DNA of 60,000 bases from positions 629,456-689,455 of the forward strand of contig MNCI01004126.1 of NCBI GenBank assembly GCA_015680685.1, in the 5' to 3' direction. Positions 9,900-21,100 of the stretch are shown one piece after another. The stretch comes from Gnetum montanum (lineage: Eukaryota; Streptophyta; Gnetopsida; Gnetales; Gnetaceae). The notes under the pieces are model-generated. The model saw only the letters and a list, made by a program, of their open reading frames with translations, had not been told where the DNA came from and ran no database searches. Position 1 is the stretch's first letter. Every line of letters starts with the position of its first letter. A program made the translations under genes and the position numbers.

Positions 9900-11700
9900 C
9901 AGAAGTAGTTGATGCAAGTTTAGTAGCCATAGATGTCTGCAAGGGTTTTTGTGGACATTTTTCTCTATAGAAAACCTATTTATGAGGCTTATGCTGAAGA
10001 CCACTTGGATGGGTTATTTGGTTGTAAGTTCACTGCCCTCATTCCATTTTGTTATTAGGGCTATGATGGAATTTTTCCTTTCATAGGTGGTGCAAGTGGT
10101 AAGGGAGTGATATTAGAGGATGCAGGGTAAGCTACTAGATCAGGAGAAGGACAAGTAAAAGAAGACTTAGTTTATGCAGTGATTGTTTTGTGATATTCTT
10201 TGGGATAGAAGTGATGAGAGAAAAAAGTATGGCTTGTAAAGCTACAAGAAGATATAGGTTGTTAGACATGATATCCATAAGGATTTGGTTGCTAGTAAGG
10301 ATATTGCTATTGTGGTGGTGGCATCCCCCGTGACTGTGCATTTTGCCATTGCTGATACTACTCCTAAAGTTGAAGTAGTGCTCCACTTGGGTAATATTGT
10401 ATTGAGTGGAACTGCTTTTGTTAATTACCTTGTTAATAAGATAATATCCTAGGTGGTTTCTTTCTTATCAATTTTGGATTTAATCCATACATCCCATATT
10501 CTTGTAGATGTGATATTATAGAACAACATTTTTTGGGATGTTCATAGTGTTAAATATCACATCCATCATCATTAATTTTTGAATCTACAATCTTATCAAC
10601 CAATGTAGCCTTACCTTTTTGTTGATAATAATTCATGCCTATATCTTTTCTTCTTCTTCTATCTCTATCTCTATTACCTTGCTTTGTTTTCTCCTTCATA
10701 ATTTTGAGACTACTTTTAAACTTCTCATCTAAGGAGTTCTACATTTTTATCCACATTAGTTGATATTTCTATAATAGATTTCTAGATTGGAAAGGTTTTT
10801 ATTTGCATCACTTCATCTAGTGGTGCTTCCTTCTTTTAATCATATAAATACATATTTCTTTTGTGAATGGAAGGGTCTTTATTGTATTCCTCTACACTTT
10901 ATTGCATTTTTAGCTCTTCTTTTTCATTTGTTACTTGATCAATTATCCTTTGAATCTAATGGGCTCTTATTTTTTAAAGTCTTGCTTGGGCATAGACTCT
11001 AAGAGTTTCTCTAGTTTTGCTTTAGAGCCTATTTACTATATGGTGAAGCTACTTCCTTTGAGAAAATCCATGGTTTGGGTAACCGTGTAAGAGAGAATGA
11101 TACCTAGCCAAGGCTACATCTAAGGATTCATGATTACCCTATTTTCATCCTTAGATTTATTTTCTCAAGTTTGATACTTTGGAGTACATTTGGTACATAT
11201 CATTAAATAGCTCTAGCATTGTACTCCACCTATGAATGGATTCTAACTCTAAGGACCAGTACTAACTTTCAACTTTCCTAATGATTTTTCTTGGAAATAG
11301 TTTGAGGTTTTGCCACTAGTTCTCAATGTTCAATAAGGCATAAGCATCATGGAAGGTTGATAAATGATGTTATGGATTAGCATGATATCCTGCTTGAATT
11401 TTATGGACATTGTTCATATCAGGCCATTTAATTTTGCTATATTCCTTAATTTGATGCATAGTAAGAATTTAAACTTCTTCTTAAATATTGAGCATATTCT
11501 TATAGTCATTAATGGTTCATCATAGTCATCATATTCATGGTGGCCCTAATTATGGCCATGTCTCCTATGATGTGACTTGTTGTGTCTTTATTCCTGATGA
11601 TACTCTTTCTCTTGTAGTTGACTATGCTTCCTTTTCAAGTTACTACAATGGAGTTTTTGTTCATTTCCATCTTTGTTCTTTGGTCTTGATCATGGCTTCT
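9900..11700 (-). pseudogene. gag of element C
   Basis: Capsid portion at about 11130-11464 (minus): WPDMNNVHKIQAGYHANP, HHLSTFHDAYALLNIEN, LKLFPRKIIRKVES and LELESIHRWSTMLELFNDMY, close to B (FHDAYTLHNIDNDW, LELESIRRWSTMLEIFNDKY). The knuckle motif near 10490-10535 reads CDI-stop-HYEHPKKCC, with the second part of CDICQYEQPKGCC kept. Many TAG/TAA codons stand where B has Gln or Trp. The N-terminal part stops at 11801, where the copia LTR begins. Confidence 0.7.
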
Positions 11701-11800
11701 CTTGTTTGAGTTTGATAAAGAGAAGGATGGTGAAGGTGGAGGACTAGGAGAGTGGTATCTATAAGTTCTTTTCATATGATCCTTTGATTATGTTGACCTT

Positions 11801-11935
11801 TTGGTATTTCAAAACCTTAAGGAAAATGAAGAACATAGAATGGTTTAAGCATGATTTTTTTGTAGGGCATGAAGGAGATCTCAAGAGATGATATCTACAA
11901 AGACATGTTAAAGTGGAGATCACAAGGACCTATTA
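11801..11935 (+). repeat. Truncated 5' LTR of the copia element
   Basis: Direct repeat of 15896-16035. Both start TTGACCTTTTGGTAT and continue through AACCTTAAGGAAAAT, GAACATAGAATGGTTTAAG and GGGCATGAAGGAGA. The left copy begins TGTTGACC, and the right copy begins TTTTGACC after a polypurine tract. Homology ends near 11935. The preceding bases GATTA (11796-11800) are the possible target-duplication copy. Confidence 0.75.
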
Positions 11936-12065
11936 GACAAAGAGTCTAATTTACTTCATCAACTGCTATGCTCAATTCCTAGATCACATTTGTTCCAAAG
12001 GTAAGTCTCTCATTTTCTTCATTACATTCAAAAATGGAGGAGATTATATCAATAAGATTGATAAA

Positions 12066-12560
12066 ATGCATGACAATCTAGATGATATTTTCTTTGAAGA
12101 AAGGTATGAGATGTTTTTCCATGAAGTTATTTCTTTTCAAAGTCTATGTGTTGATATGAAAAATATTGTACATTTTAAGAATATGAAAATTATGTCTCTC
12201 AATGATGAATGTCCTTATCTCAAGAAAGAAAACTCAAACCACAAGGTTGAGATTCAAAGACTAACCTATGTGATTGAGTACATGATTGAGATTGAGTAGA
12301 GAAAATCAAAGATTAATTGCAAAAACATGGACATCTAAAAGGTTCTATAGAAGAAAATTATTTTAGGTTTGGTAAAAAGTCAAAACCTACAATTTTAAAT
12401 TATTTCTTTTGTGAAAATTTTGGTCATATTTAGGCATTTTGCTATCTTAGAAAGAATCAATACACTTGGTCTTTGCAAAAACTGTATAGGAAAGGAACTT
12501 TGTAGGTTTGGAAACCAAAATCAAAGAAGCATGAAAAGAACTTGATGGCTTAGATAACTA
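12066..12560 (+). pseudogene. gag C-terminal part of the copia element
   Basis: An open stretch of 77 codons with a coiled-coil look (MSLNDECPYLKKENSNHKVE, then IQRLTYVIEYMIEIE) is the usual segment before the zinc knuckle in SIRE-type gag. The knuckle follows near 12412 as FFCENFGHI-stop-AFCY. Compared with C-x2-C-x4-H-x4-C the first Cys is Tyr. QYTWSLQKLYRKGT and V.KPKSKKHEKNLMA follow, leading to protease. Stops: TAG and TAA at several Gln or Trp sites. Confidence 0.7.
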
Positions 12561-12569
12561 TCTCAAATG

Positions 12570-13890
12570 TCAAAAATGATATGTGGTATATTCACAACAG
12601 ATGTTCAAGACACATGATAGGTGATAAAGCTTCACTCATTTCATTGAACAAAATTGTAGAACCATTATGTTTAAAGACAACATGAAGGCTCCAATAATAG
12701 GTATTGTTACCATAGGAGGAAAAGATAAAGGGATACCAACTATAAATAAAGGGGTCTTTGTTAAAGGTTTAAATCATAACCTTCCTTGTGTTAGTTAACT
12801 TTGTGATTCATATTTCAATGTTACTTTTTCTAAAGATTGTTATAGAATTCAAGACTTAAACACTAGAAATATTGTGATAAAAGGAACTAGAAAGAGAAAT
12901 GTTTACACAAATATTTTTGAAAATGATCCTAACCTTAAATCTAAGTGGCTAGTTAGTTGTATAGATGATACTCACCTTTGGTATAGGAAGCTAGGTCACA
13001 TCAACAAAGAAGTTCATTAGACTCTTATGACAAAGGAAATGGTTTGTGGGTTGTCCAAACTCAAAGATTTCAATCTAAATACCTATGAAGCATGTCAGAA
13101 AAGAAAGTAAACAAGGGTAAGATTTGACACGAAAAATTGTATATCTACCTATAGACCTCTAGATCTTCTTCATGTGGATGTCATTGGTCCTTCTCAAAAA
13201 CTTAGTTTGGGAAAGAAAATGTATTTTTTAACTATTGTTGATGACTACTCTGATTTCACTTGAGTTGCATTCTTATATTAGAAAGATGAGGTATTTGATC
13301 ACTTTTTAAGAATTTCTAATAAGATACAAAAAGAGAAGGGATATGATATTAAAGTTATCATAACCGATAATGGAGGGGAATTTAAAAATGCCAAGTATGA
13401 GTAATTTTTCCAAATTAATGGCATACTTCATCAATTTTCTACTATAAGAACTCCTCAAAAAAATGGTGTAGCCAAAAGGAAGAACAAGATTTTAAATGAA
13501 ATTGGAAGGACTATATTGAATGATCTAAACCTTTCCTATCATTTCTAGCCTAAAGCTATCAACATTACTTGCTATGTGTCCACTAGAGTTATGGTAAGAA
13601 GATTTACTTCTAAAACTCCTTATGAATTATGGATTGGCATAAAACCTTCTGTAAGTTACTTTTATGTTTTTGGTTCAAATTGTTGTATTTTGAATGATAT
13701 AGATAATTTAAGGGAATTTTATTCTAAAACTAATGAAGGTATTTTCTTGGGATATTTGTTAGTTAGCAGGGCTTAGAGAGTTTTAAATAAAATAATAAAT
13801 ACTCTTAAGGAAACTATAAATGTTAAATTTGATAATCATGGCATTACATCTCCTCAACTTGATGATGAAATTATTCTTGTTTAAAAGCTA
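12570..13890 (+). pseudogene. Protease and integrase of the copia element
   Basis: Protease: the usual WYLDSGCSRHMTGD reads MWYIHNRCSRHMIGD, so the catalytic Asp-Ser-Gly is lost. GAG-pre-integrase zinc part: LWYRKLGHINKEVH and CQKRK. Integrase core: LLHVDVIGPSQ (first Asp), VIITDNGGEFKN (second Asp), NGVAKRKNK, where the catalytic Glu of the usual NGVAERKN is Lys (13474-13476). SKTPYELWIGIKPSVSYFYV and FGSNC follow. The frame is mostly kept but holds about eight stops in integrase (e.g. near 13019, 13261, 13546, 13770), mostly at Gln/Trp positions. Inactive. Confidence 0.85.
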
Positions 13891-14179
13891 TCTATCACCA
13901 CTCAAGTTCAAGTAGATAAGAACTTTGAAATTGATAGTGATCATGAAGAAGAAAAAGAGGATGAATCTAATGAGAACTCCCCTACTCAACTCATGGTGCC
14001 TAGACTTAGTAAAATTCACTCTCATAATGATGTTATTGGGGAAGTTCAAGATGGTATTAGCACTAGAAGTCAAACCAAAGAATTTTGTGCTTATTCAACT
14101 TATCTCTCACAACTTGAGCCCAAAAAGTTTAAAGAAGTTGAAGGTGAGGAAGGTTGAATCTTTACTATGCAAGATGAGT

Positions 14180-14990
14180 TAAATTAATTTTCTATGAATG
14201 ATGTATGGGAATTGATGCCTAGACTAGATCATAAGCCCATTATTGGTACAAAATGGATCTTTAGAAACAAAACTAATGAAGATGAAACTATAATAAAAAA
14301 ACAATCTAGATTAGTTTCCAAAGGTTGTAATCAATAGGAAGGGATTGATTTTGATGAAACTTTGCTCCTATTGCTAGACTAGAATTTATTAGACTTCTTT
14401 TGGCTTATGTTAGTAGTTGAAAGATCAAGCTATATCAAGTGGATGTGAAAAGTGCCTTTCTTGCTAGAATCATATAAGAAGAAGTTCATGTTTATTAACC
14501 TAAAGGTTTCATAGATCCCATCAAACTTGATCACATTCACAAACTTAAGAAGGCTCTCTATGGGCTCAAACAAGCTCCTAGAGCATGGTATGAAAAACTC
14601 TCAACATCTTATAACAAATGGTTTTGAAAGAGGTAAGGCTGATGCCACTTTATTTCTTAGAAGGGAAGGTAGTAATCTTCTTATTGTTCAAATTTAGGTT
14701 GATGATATTATTTTTGGTGCTACTAATGAAAATATTTGCAAAAACGTTTCAAATCTTATGTAGGCTAAGTTCAAAATGAACATGATGGGAGATCTAAAAC
14801 ATTTTCTTGGATTTCAAATTAGTTAATTTGAAAAAGGTACTTTCATTTGTCAAGCCAAATATGTTAAAGATATGCTTCTCAAGTTCAATCTAGCTAATGT
14901 GAAGGTGAAGAATACTTCCATGGTTGAAAATTTTAAACTTACCAAGGATGATCAAAAGCTTTATATAGGCATGATAGGTAGTTTGTTTTA
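14180..14990 (+). pseudogene. Reverse transcriptase of the copia element
   Basis: WELMPRLDHKPIIGTKWIFR, then SRLVSKGCNQ-stop-EGIDFDET, [31 protein letters not shown] and [15 protein letters not shown] are the standard copia RT blocks. The catalytic box is I-stop-VDD (near 14700), with the Tyr codon turned to TAG. DLKHFLGFQI and FICQAKYVKDML follow. One-base deletions near 14355 and 14610 shift the frame. Confidence 0.85.
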
Positions 14991-15622
14991 CTTAACTGCT
15001 AGTATACTAGACATTGCTTTAAGTGTTGAAATGTGTGCTCGATATTGGGCCAATCCAAAAGAATATCATTTTAAGGTAGTTAAACAAATATTTTATTATT
15101 TAAAAGGTACTACTAACTAGAGCCTTTGATATCCAAAGGAGTCTCCTCTTGAACTTGCTAGACATTATGATGTAGATTAGGTAAGCTATTTGAATGCTCA
15201 TTGTAGCACAAGTGGAAATTGCTTTTTTCTAGGATGAAGCCTTGTCTCTTTGATTACCAAAAATCAAACCTATATAGCAATATCTATACTAGAGCTGAAT
15301 ATATCTCAATTAGAATTTTTAGTACTCAACTTCTATGGATGAGAGAAATGCTTAAAAATCTACGTGTCCAATCACAATCTATGCCTATCTTTTGTGATAG
15401 CAATAGTGCTATTAATATGACAAAAAATCTAGTTTAGCATTCATGCATCAAACACATTAAAAATCCTCATGACTTTATACATGAACATACTAAATGGGAA
15501 TACATAAAACTAGATTTTATTGGGATTGCAAATTAACTAGATGATGCTTTCATGAAATCCCTTGATGAACAATGCTTAAATTCTCTATGTAAAGATATGA
15601 AAATAGGACCTTGCCCTATTTA
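14930..15622 (+). pseudogene. RNase H of the copia element
   Basis: C-terminal RNase H: IGMIGSLFYLTASILDIA, VEMCARYWANPKEYHFKVVK, YLKGTTN, then after stops TRAEYISI, LLWMREMLKNL, FCDSNSAINMTKNLV and HIKNPHDFIHEHTKW. The motif DSNSAI carries a catalytic Asp. The order and spacing match SIRE-type elements. The domain is broken by TAG codons near 15118 and 15178 and by a frameshift near 15220. Confidence 0.8.
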
Positions 15623-15739
15623 GTAAGTTTTCTTGATCTTATATCTTTTTATTTTGCTTTAAAACACAAAAATATTAATCTATAACTTCTCTCTTGCACA
15701 TTTGTAGGAGGAGTTTGGCTCTACTCCTTTTTTTTGTTG

Positions 15740-15895
15740 TCCAAAAAGGGGGAGAATTTTTGAGATGTGCTTGACATGTACTTTTTGGTGACTTGGGAAA
15801 TTTGAAGGGAAAAATTAAGGATATTTGTCTTCATGATTTATAGAAACTACTAACCCATTTTCTTAAGTTTTGGACTTCACCAAAAAGGAGGATAT
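15740..15895 (+). other. Two polypurine tracts before the copia 3' LTR
   Basis: CCAAAAAGGGGGAGAA at about 15742-15757 and CCAAAAAGGAGGATA at about 15880-15894. The second abuts the 3' LTR and should be the primer of plus-strand synthesis. SIRE-type elements often carry two such tracts at this spacing. Confidence 0.7.
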
Positions 15896-16331
15896 TTTTG
15901 ACCTTTTGGTATGTAAAAACCTTAAGGAAAATAAAGAACATAGAATGGTTTAAGTATGATGGTTTTGCAGGGCATGAAGGAGAGCTTAAGAGATGACACT
16001 ACAAAGAGATATCAAAGTAGAGACCACAAGGATTTTCTGAACATGAAAGAAGAGTCAAGGAACATGAGCTACATCAAGATGTCAAAGTGAGGACTACAAG
16101 CACTTAAGAGAGCTTGGATAAAGACTTTATTAGAAAAGTGGAGGAAGGATGAAGATGAAGACTACATTAAAATGAAGAAATTTCCAAGATTAGGGATGAG
16201 CCAAATCAATGAGAAGCAAAGCCCAAAAGCTAAGAAGACATCTCTTATTTGCAAAAGATGTGTTGGTTGAAGTGTAGAAGAACCAAAGAAGATGTCTTGC
16301 TAAAATAGTAGATGTTTTCTATTAGAAGAAA

Positions 16332-16365
16332 ATGTCTACATGTAGACATCTCCTCAGAGATGTCT
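16332..16365. repeat. Palindrome cluster in copia U3
   Basis: ATGTCTACATGTAGACAT (16332-16349) is a perfect 18-bp palindrome. It overlaps a second hairpin, AGACATCT/AGATGTCT with a six-base loop (16344-16365). More half-sites GACATCTC or GATGTCT lie near 16237, 16294, 16414 and 16431. Confidence 0.8.
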
Positions 16366-16757
16366 CCTTTGGTGGAGAGATTTCTATCTTGAATGGAAGT
16401 CTATGCAGTGAGATGTCCCAGCCTCAAAGAAGACATCTCCCCTAGCCTTTAGATAGTTGTTGCACAAATTCTAAGGTGATTTCAAAAAAATCAAGGCTAT
16501 GGGAAGGCTTCATTCTCTTAGGGAATGTGAAAGTTTGTGAGCAACAAGTATAAACATCAAGAAATAATTGTGGATTGCATTCTATTGAATTTATATCTTA
16601 TTGTTCCATCATTTTTATTGTTGTAGTGATTATATTGTACTATGCTTCAAAGTAAAAGGACTAGCAAATTAATTACATCCTTCCATTGTAATTTATTTTT
16701 CTTTTTCCTATTACCCTACTAGGGTTGATGCACTTCTTGCTAGAAGGCATTGTCATT

Positions 16758-16966
16758 GAGCTTGTTGGGACCTAATTGGGTTGAGTGGTTGGTGTAACAT
16801 CACAATACTCTCAAGCAGAGTTGAATTTGTAAAGGTTGTGAGATCCTTGAAATCACATTCTAAGCTTGTTGGGACCTAGTTGGGTTGAGTGGATTCATAG
16901 TGATAAATTACTCTAGAGAAGAGCTTAAAGTTTGTATAGGATGTGGTATCCTTCAAACCACATTTT
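16758..16966 (+). repeat. 104-bp tandem duplication in the copia LTR
   Basis: AGCTTGTTGGGACCTAATTG at 16759 and AGCTTGTTGGGACCTAGTTG at 16863 begin two units of about 104 bp. Both end with GATCCTTGAAATCACATT- or GTATCCTTCAAACCACATT-like sequence. Confidence 0.8.
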
Positions 16967-17260
16967 GAGAGAGACAAAGTTCAAAGGTGTGCAAGTGAGC
17001 TACCCTCTAAGTTTGGAGTACCGAAGTTGAAGAACCAAGTAATTTTGGATGTTGTTTTTGTGGCTATAAATTTTTCTTTGGGAAACTTAATCATCCCTCA
17101 TTCTAAGTTATATGATCCTCATATTTTTCTTTTTCCTTTTCTTTTTCTTTCTTTTCTTCTTTGGATGAATGAATTAGAGATCTTTTTCTAGATGCTCTTC
17201 AATTTTTGGACTTTATTGCCCCCTCTTCCTAGTTGTTCTCCAAGATTGATTACAACCGTT

Positions 17261-18144
17261 TGATGAGTGGTGAAGTATCCTAACACTCTACCATACAAGT
17301 TTCAAGTTCTTGTGTGTGATTAGATTGTAATCTACAAATGGATAATGTAATTATGTTAGTAATCAATGTTAATTTTGGAACCCTTGTTTTCCCATTTTTA
17401 TCTAATTAAGTTCAGGTGTTTGGTTTAGCTCTTACTAAGACATATGATTAACTAATGTTGAGAGGCTCTTAAGTGCTCATAAGGTTGATATGATTGAATA
17501 AATTCTATGTCTAGCTAACTAAGAAAACATAAACCTATCTTAGCCTACTGCATTGGACATTTAGTACTAGTCTACCATACACTCCTTAAACTTGTGTAGC
17601 TATCACTAGGTTTACCAAGTGAAATTACTACTGGAAGAACCAAGCAACACCACTACTGGGTTACTAGATAACTACACTTAGCATTGAAAACTAGTCATAT
17701 TTATACTGCTCACTAATAACATGTAAAATAAAGTGCTTAGAATCTAAATGATTAACTAAGAAAATAGTAAAGATTATACTAAATAAATGAATAAAAAACT
17801 AAGGGAATGCTACAATGATGGAAAGAAATCTTTATCTTTATTGCCATCATAACCTGTGTCCAAGTACAATTCACTCAAATAAAGACACTAGAAAACTACC
17901 AAATATCACACTAAGAGTATTCACTCTATTACTAAGTCTATGAAAGCAAACTACAAGAATCTAGCTAAAGGTGGAATGAAAAGCTACTGATTGTGTGTCC
18001 AAGTACTGGTATTTATAGGGTTGCACACATCCTAATACATGGCATCAACTATGATGTAGCATGTATCATGAAATTATATCTACGTCATTATTGCTAGAAT
18101 ATTGTAGGAATGATATCACATCACAACAAAAATTGACTTTATCA
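17261..18144 (-). repeat. 3' LTR of element D with adjacent polypurine tract
   Basis: 884 bp. The minus strand starts TGATAAAGTC, right after the purine tract CATGGGGGTA (18145-18154 in plus coordinates), and ends CTCATCA at 17261. A minus-strand TATA box CCCTATAAATACC is at 18009-18021. It is similar along its length to the LTR of A. The PPT next to it, and the third ORF beyond, make this the 3' LTR of D rather than the 5' LTR of C. Confidence 0.8.
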
Positions 18145-18152
18145 TACCCCCA

Positions 18153-21100
18153 TGAATGATTGGAAACTCTTCCTCAAGTTAAAACAAAATGAGGATAGAA
18201 TCGCTTATAAAATTGGGAGGTAGACTTGACTGTAGATGACTTTTTGACTATTTACATGTTTTAGAATGCCATAGTGGTGTTTTTACAAAATATGACATAG
18301 TTACATGATAATATGAAATAAAAAAATAAAACTTGAAGTAGGTTGATGTAGCTCATGTTCCAAGTGGTGGTTGCTCTTCCATTGGCTACTTTTGTTTATC
18401 ATCAAGCTTTTTGAATTGGTATTTGTTAAGGAGTGCCTAAAGCTTTTATTTCTCTACCCTTGGATCATGTACCATCCATGCTTGTTGTACAATGTTGGAT
18501 GGAGTAGGTGCATCCCATGGGTAGGGTAGATGCAAAAACATTTTGTTGGCCTTTATGTACCATGCTGCAAACTATCATTTGTCTTCTTCAAAATCTCTAG
18601 CCATATTTTTTAACTTCTAGTAATCTAACATTTGACATTCTAGGTTAGCTACTACATCCTTTTGACCCTAGTAGCTAGCTTTGACAATTTTGATTTCAAA
18701 TTTTGCCACATGTAATTTCTATAATACATCCTTTTGGTGGATAAATTCCTTCTCATACATTATGTAAACTACTACTACCTACTACTCCAACTTATTCTTG
18801 GGCCTACCTATTGTTAACATGGCCAGATTAGCTTATCATAGGTTTGCTAATCCCATGTACTGTTGTTAAATCTTTGATTTTTAGGTCTTTATTCTATACT
18901 TCAGCTTGGTGGACATGGGTGAGGCTATCCAATATTGGCCACAAATCTAGATTTTTTGTAGAAATTGAACTAATTTTTGCCTTCACCATTTGGATACCTT
19001 TCTCATTTATTTATTTGTAAATGTCCACATGATCTTTGAAATTCTCTTTTAGTTGCTCATGTTTTTTGGCCTTATTTTTTCATGCATTGATTTCAATAGC
19101 ACACTTTTGGAGAATGGCACAAATCTCATCCATTGATAGGATTTTATTTTCTTAGCTTGACTGACTCATATCCTAGTTGACTCTAACTAGTTTTTCTCAG
19201 AGTTGTTGGATGGTCTCCTTGAGAATATTCTTCTACTTTTCTATATTTGTCAACCAAGCATTATTAGTCGCTAATTTTTTGTTTTCTTCTTGTAAGGTTG
19301 TGAGTGCTTTAGCATGTGCATACGTTTATGCTTTAGCAATAGATGCATATCATAATGCCTTATTCTTCTCTTTCTTCATTCTCATGTTATGGTTAATCAA
19401 CCACCTCATGTGGTTAGTTCTAAATTGTTCTAGTTGTTCTAGTGCTATAAATTGTATTGGATCTCTTCTTTTAGCTCTTAGGGTGGCTAATTCTTCCTGC
19501 AACCTCTACACTTCATTCTCTGCATGCTCAACCCTAGTTTCAACCATGAACAACTTTCCTTTTATGACTATCAAGTTAGACTAGATTGTAATGACATTAG
19601 TGGGTGATGAGTCGTTTGGTTTGCTGCATTGACAAGATTACATTTGCGTGATCCTATTAGCATAGGCTTTGACTTGTTGATGCATACCCATAAACAAGGC
19701 TCCCTGTTTTACCTATAAATATGCACTCACCACCAAGATTGATGGCATAGGTCTCATAGTTGTAGTGAAGCTCTTGCAGTTTTATCATTCAAAAATTAGA
19801 ATATTTTTCTAAGTGCCCATAGTAGGAGTCAAAGAGTGTATGGATCTTTATTCGAGTAGTATTGTACCTAAGCACGATGATGTATGCAGCAATAAAGAAA
19901 ACCCTTCTAATAAACCTTGTAGCATTTTGAAATAGATTAATTATTTCCTTTATGGATTTAATATTTTAAGCAATTTTCTTTAATGCTTTAAGTAATTAAG
20001 TAATTAATTAACCTAAATTAAGCTAGATTAAATAGTGATTAATTAAGAACATAAATACAACCACTTCGAGCATATGCTTGGTGCTTGGTAATCCCAGTAA
20101 TGGTTAACATTTGGTAACTCAGTAGTGTTAAATGTGTTCAAGATGCGTACGCCAAGTGGGAATGGATGATTATGTTAGGATTAGTTAAATGTTAGTTAGT
20201 TAGATTAAATTAGCAATTAAACTTATTTATTCATCATCCTTTATTCTTAGGCAACTTAGAACATGAAATACAAAAAATGATAAAAATCATATGCCTCAAT
20301 TACACTTAAGCATACCTTTGGATTTTACAAGTGTAATTGGGAAGCTAATGATTATAATGATTATGTTTCCTAAAGACTAGTGCACTTAGAATTCTATAAG
20401 TCCATGAAATTTAACTAGATTTCCCATGAACACTTAGTGATTCATATGATTAGGTGTAGGATTTACTCACCACTCTTTAGTAGGGATATCAAAAAGATTC
20501 TACATCACTTAACCTAACTACAATAGTCTATCCATTACATCTTCATGTTCCGTAAGAGTCATTGAGCTTCTAGCAAGAATTTGAGAATCCTCTGCTCTAG
20601 AGATATCAGTTAGTGGCACAACATGTATATTGAAGGATTTCTTGGTGTGTTCAATGATGATCTTTGCAACTCCTTCTACATCCTAGTGTTGCATGACCAT
20701 AATAATAGCACATTCACTAATTTCAAGAATGACTTGGAATGATGTACTATTCTTGGATATCTTTTGTGTCCAATCATCCTATCCTTCTACTTGAAGTGAT
20801 ACTTGCACACTTGCTAGATTTGTAGATACTATTGGCCTTATAGGGCTCTCTCGTACTTTATACAAGTTGTCCTCCTCTCTTGTTCCCTACGTTATTGTTT
20901 ATGCAATATGTTGCAGATGGCTCATGGATGGTCAGCAGTCCTATGCTAGTAGTGGAACTTCTTATTGTTTCTACTATTTAGCTTGTGGTTGACTAATAGG
21001 TCTTGCTTGTTATAGTTGACCAATAGCTGGAATGCTACCGATAAGGGTTGTACTTGTAGCTCCGTTAGTGCTTACTTGTTTTTCTACTTGATCATTCCTT

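Larger units (their letters stand above)
8954..11800 (-). mobile_element. Athila-like element C, gag-protease remnant
   Basis: Minus-strand remnant showing the protease/RT linker and protease (8990-9770) and gag (9900-11700). Its left end is cut by element A at 8953/8954 and its right end by the copia element at 11801. RT and further genes would have continued left of A, and the leader and LTR right of the copia element. Neither is seen. Confidence 0.7.
11801..17260 (+). mobile_element. SIRE-like Ty1/copia element
   Basis: Order on the plus strand: 5' LTR remnant (11801-11935), gag tail, protease, integrase, RT, RNase H, double polypurine tract, 3' LTR (15896 to at most 17260). This order (integrase before RT) is copia. 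The wording of gag-tail, integrase and RNase H is that of the SIRE/Maximus lineage. The 5' LTR jumps after about 135 bp into gag, so most of the LTR, the PBS and the gag N-terminus were deleted. The right end could not be fixed, because the next LTR starts at 17261. Confidence 0.8.
15896..17260 (+). repeat. 3' LTR of the copia element
   Basis: Begins right after the polypurine tract and repeats the start of the left LTR. It holds a cluster of GAGATGTC/GACATCTC palindromes (16230-16440), a 104-bp tandem duplication (16758-16966) and a weak CTATAAATT box near 17063. The right end is not resolved. It must stop at or before 17260, where an Athila-like LTR starts. Confidence 0.65.

Noticed and set aside
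17261-18144. Reading this LTR as the 5' LTR of element C
   Set aside because: The outer right side shows a polypurine tract and the third ORF of D, and no convincing PBS is present on the left, so it is D's 3' LTR.
19177-19584. 135-codon plus-strand frame with hydrophobic stretches
   Set aside because: Antisense shadow of the coiled-coil third ORF of element D, which is supported on the minus strand by homology with element B.
20480-20540. Extending the solo LTR into a PBS and leader
   Set aside because: A weak match to the B leader (CTACATCACTTAACC) was seen, but the same bases encode FDIP and preceding residues of the host ORF in frame, so the LTR ends at 20479.
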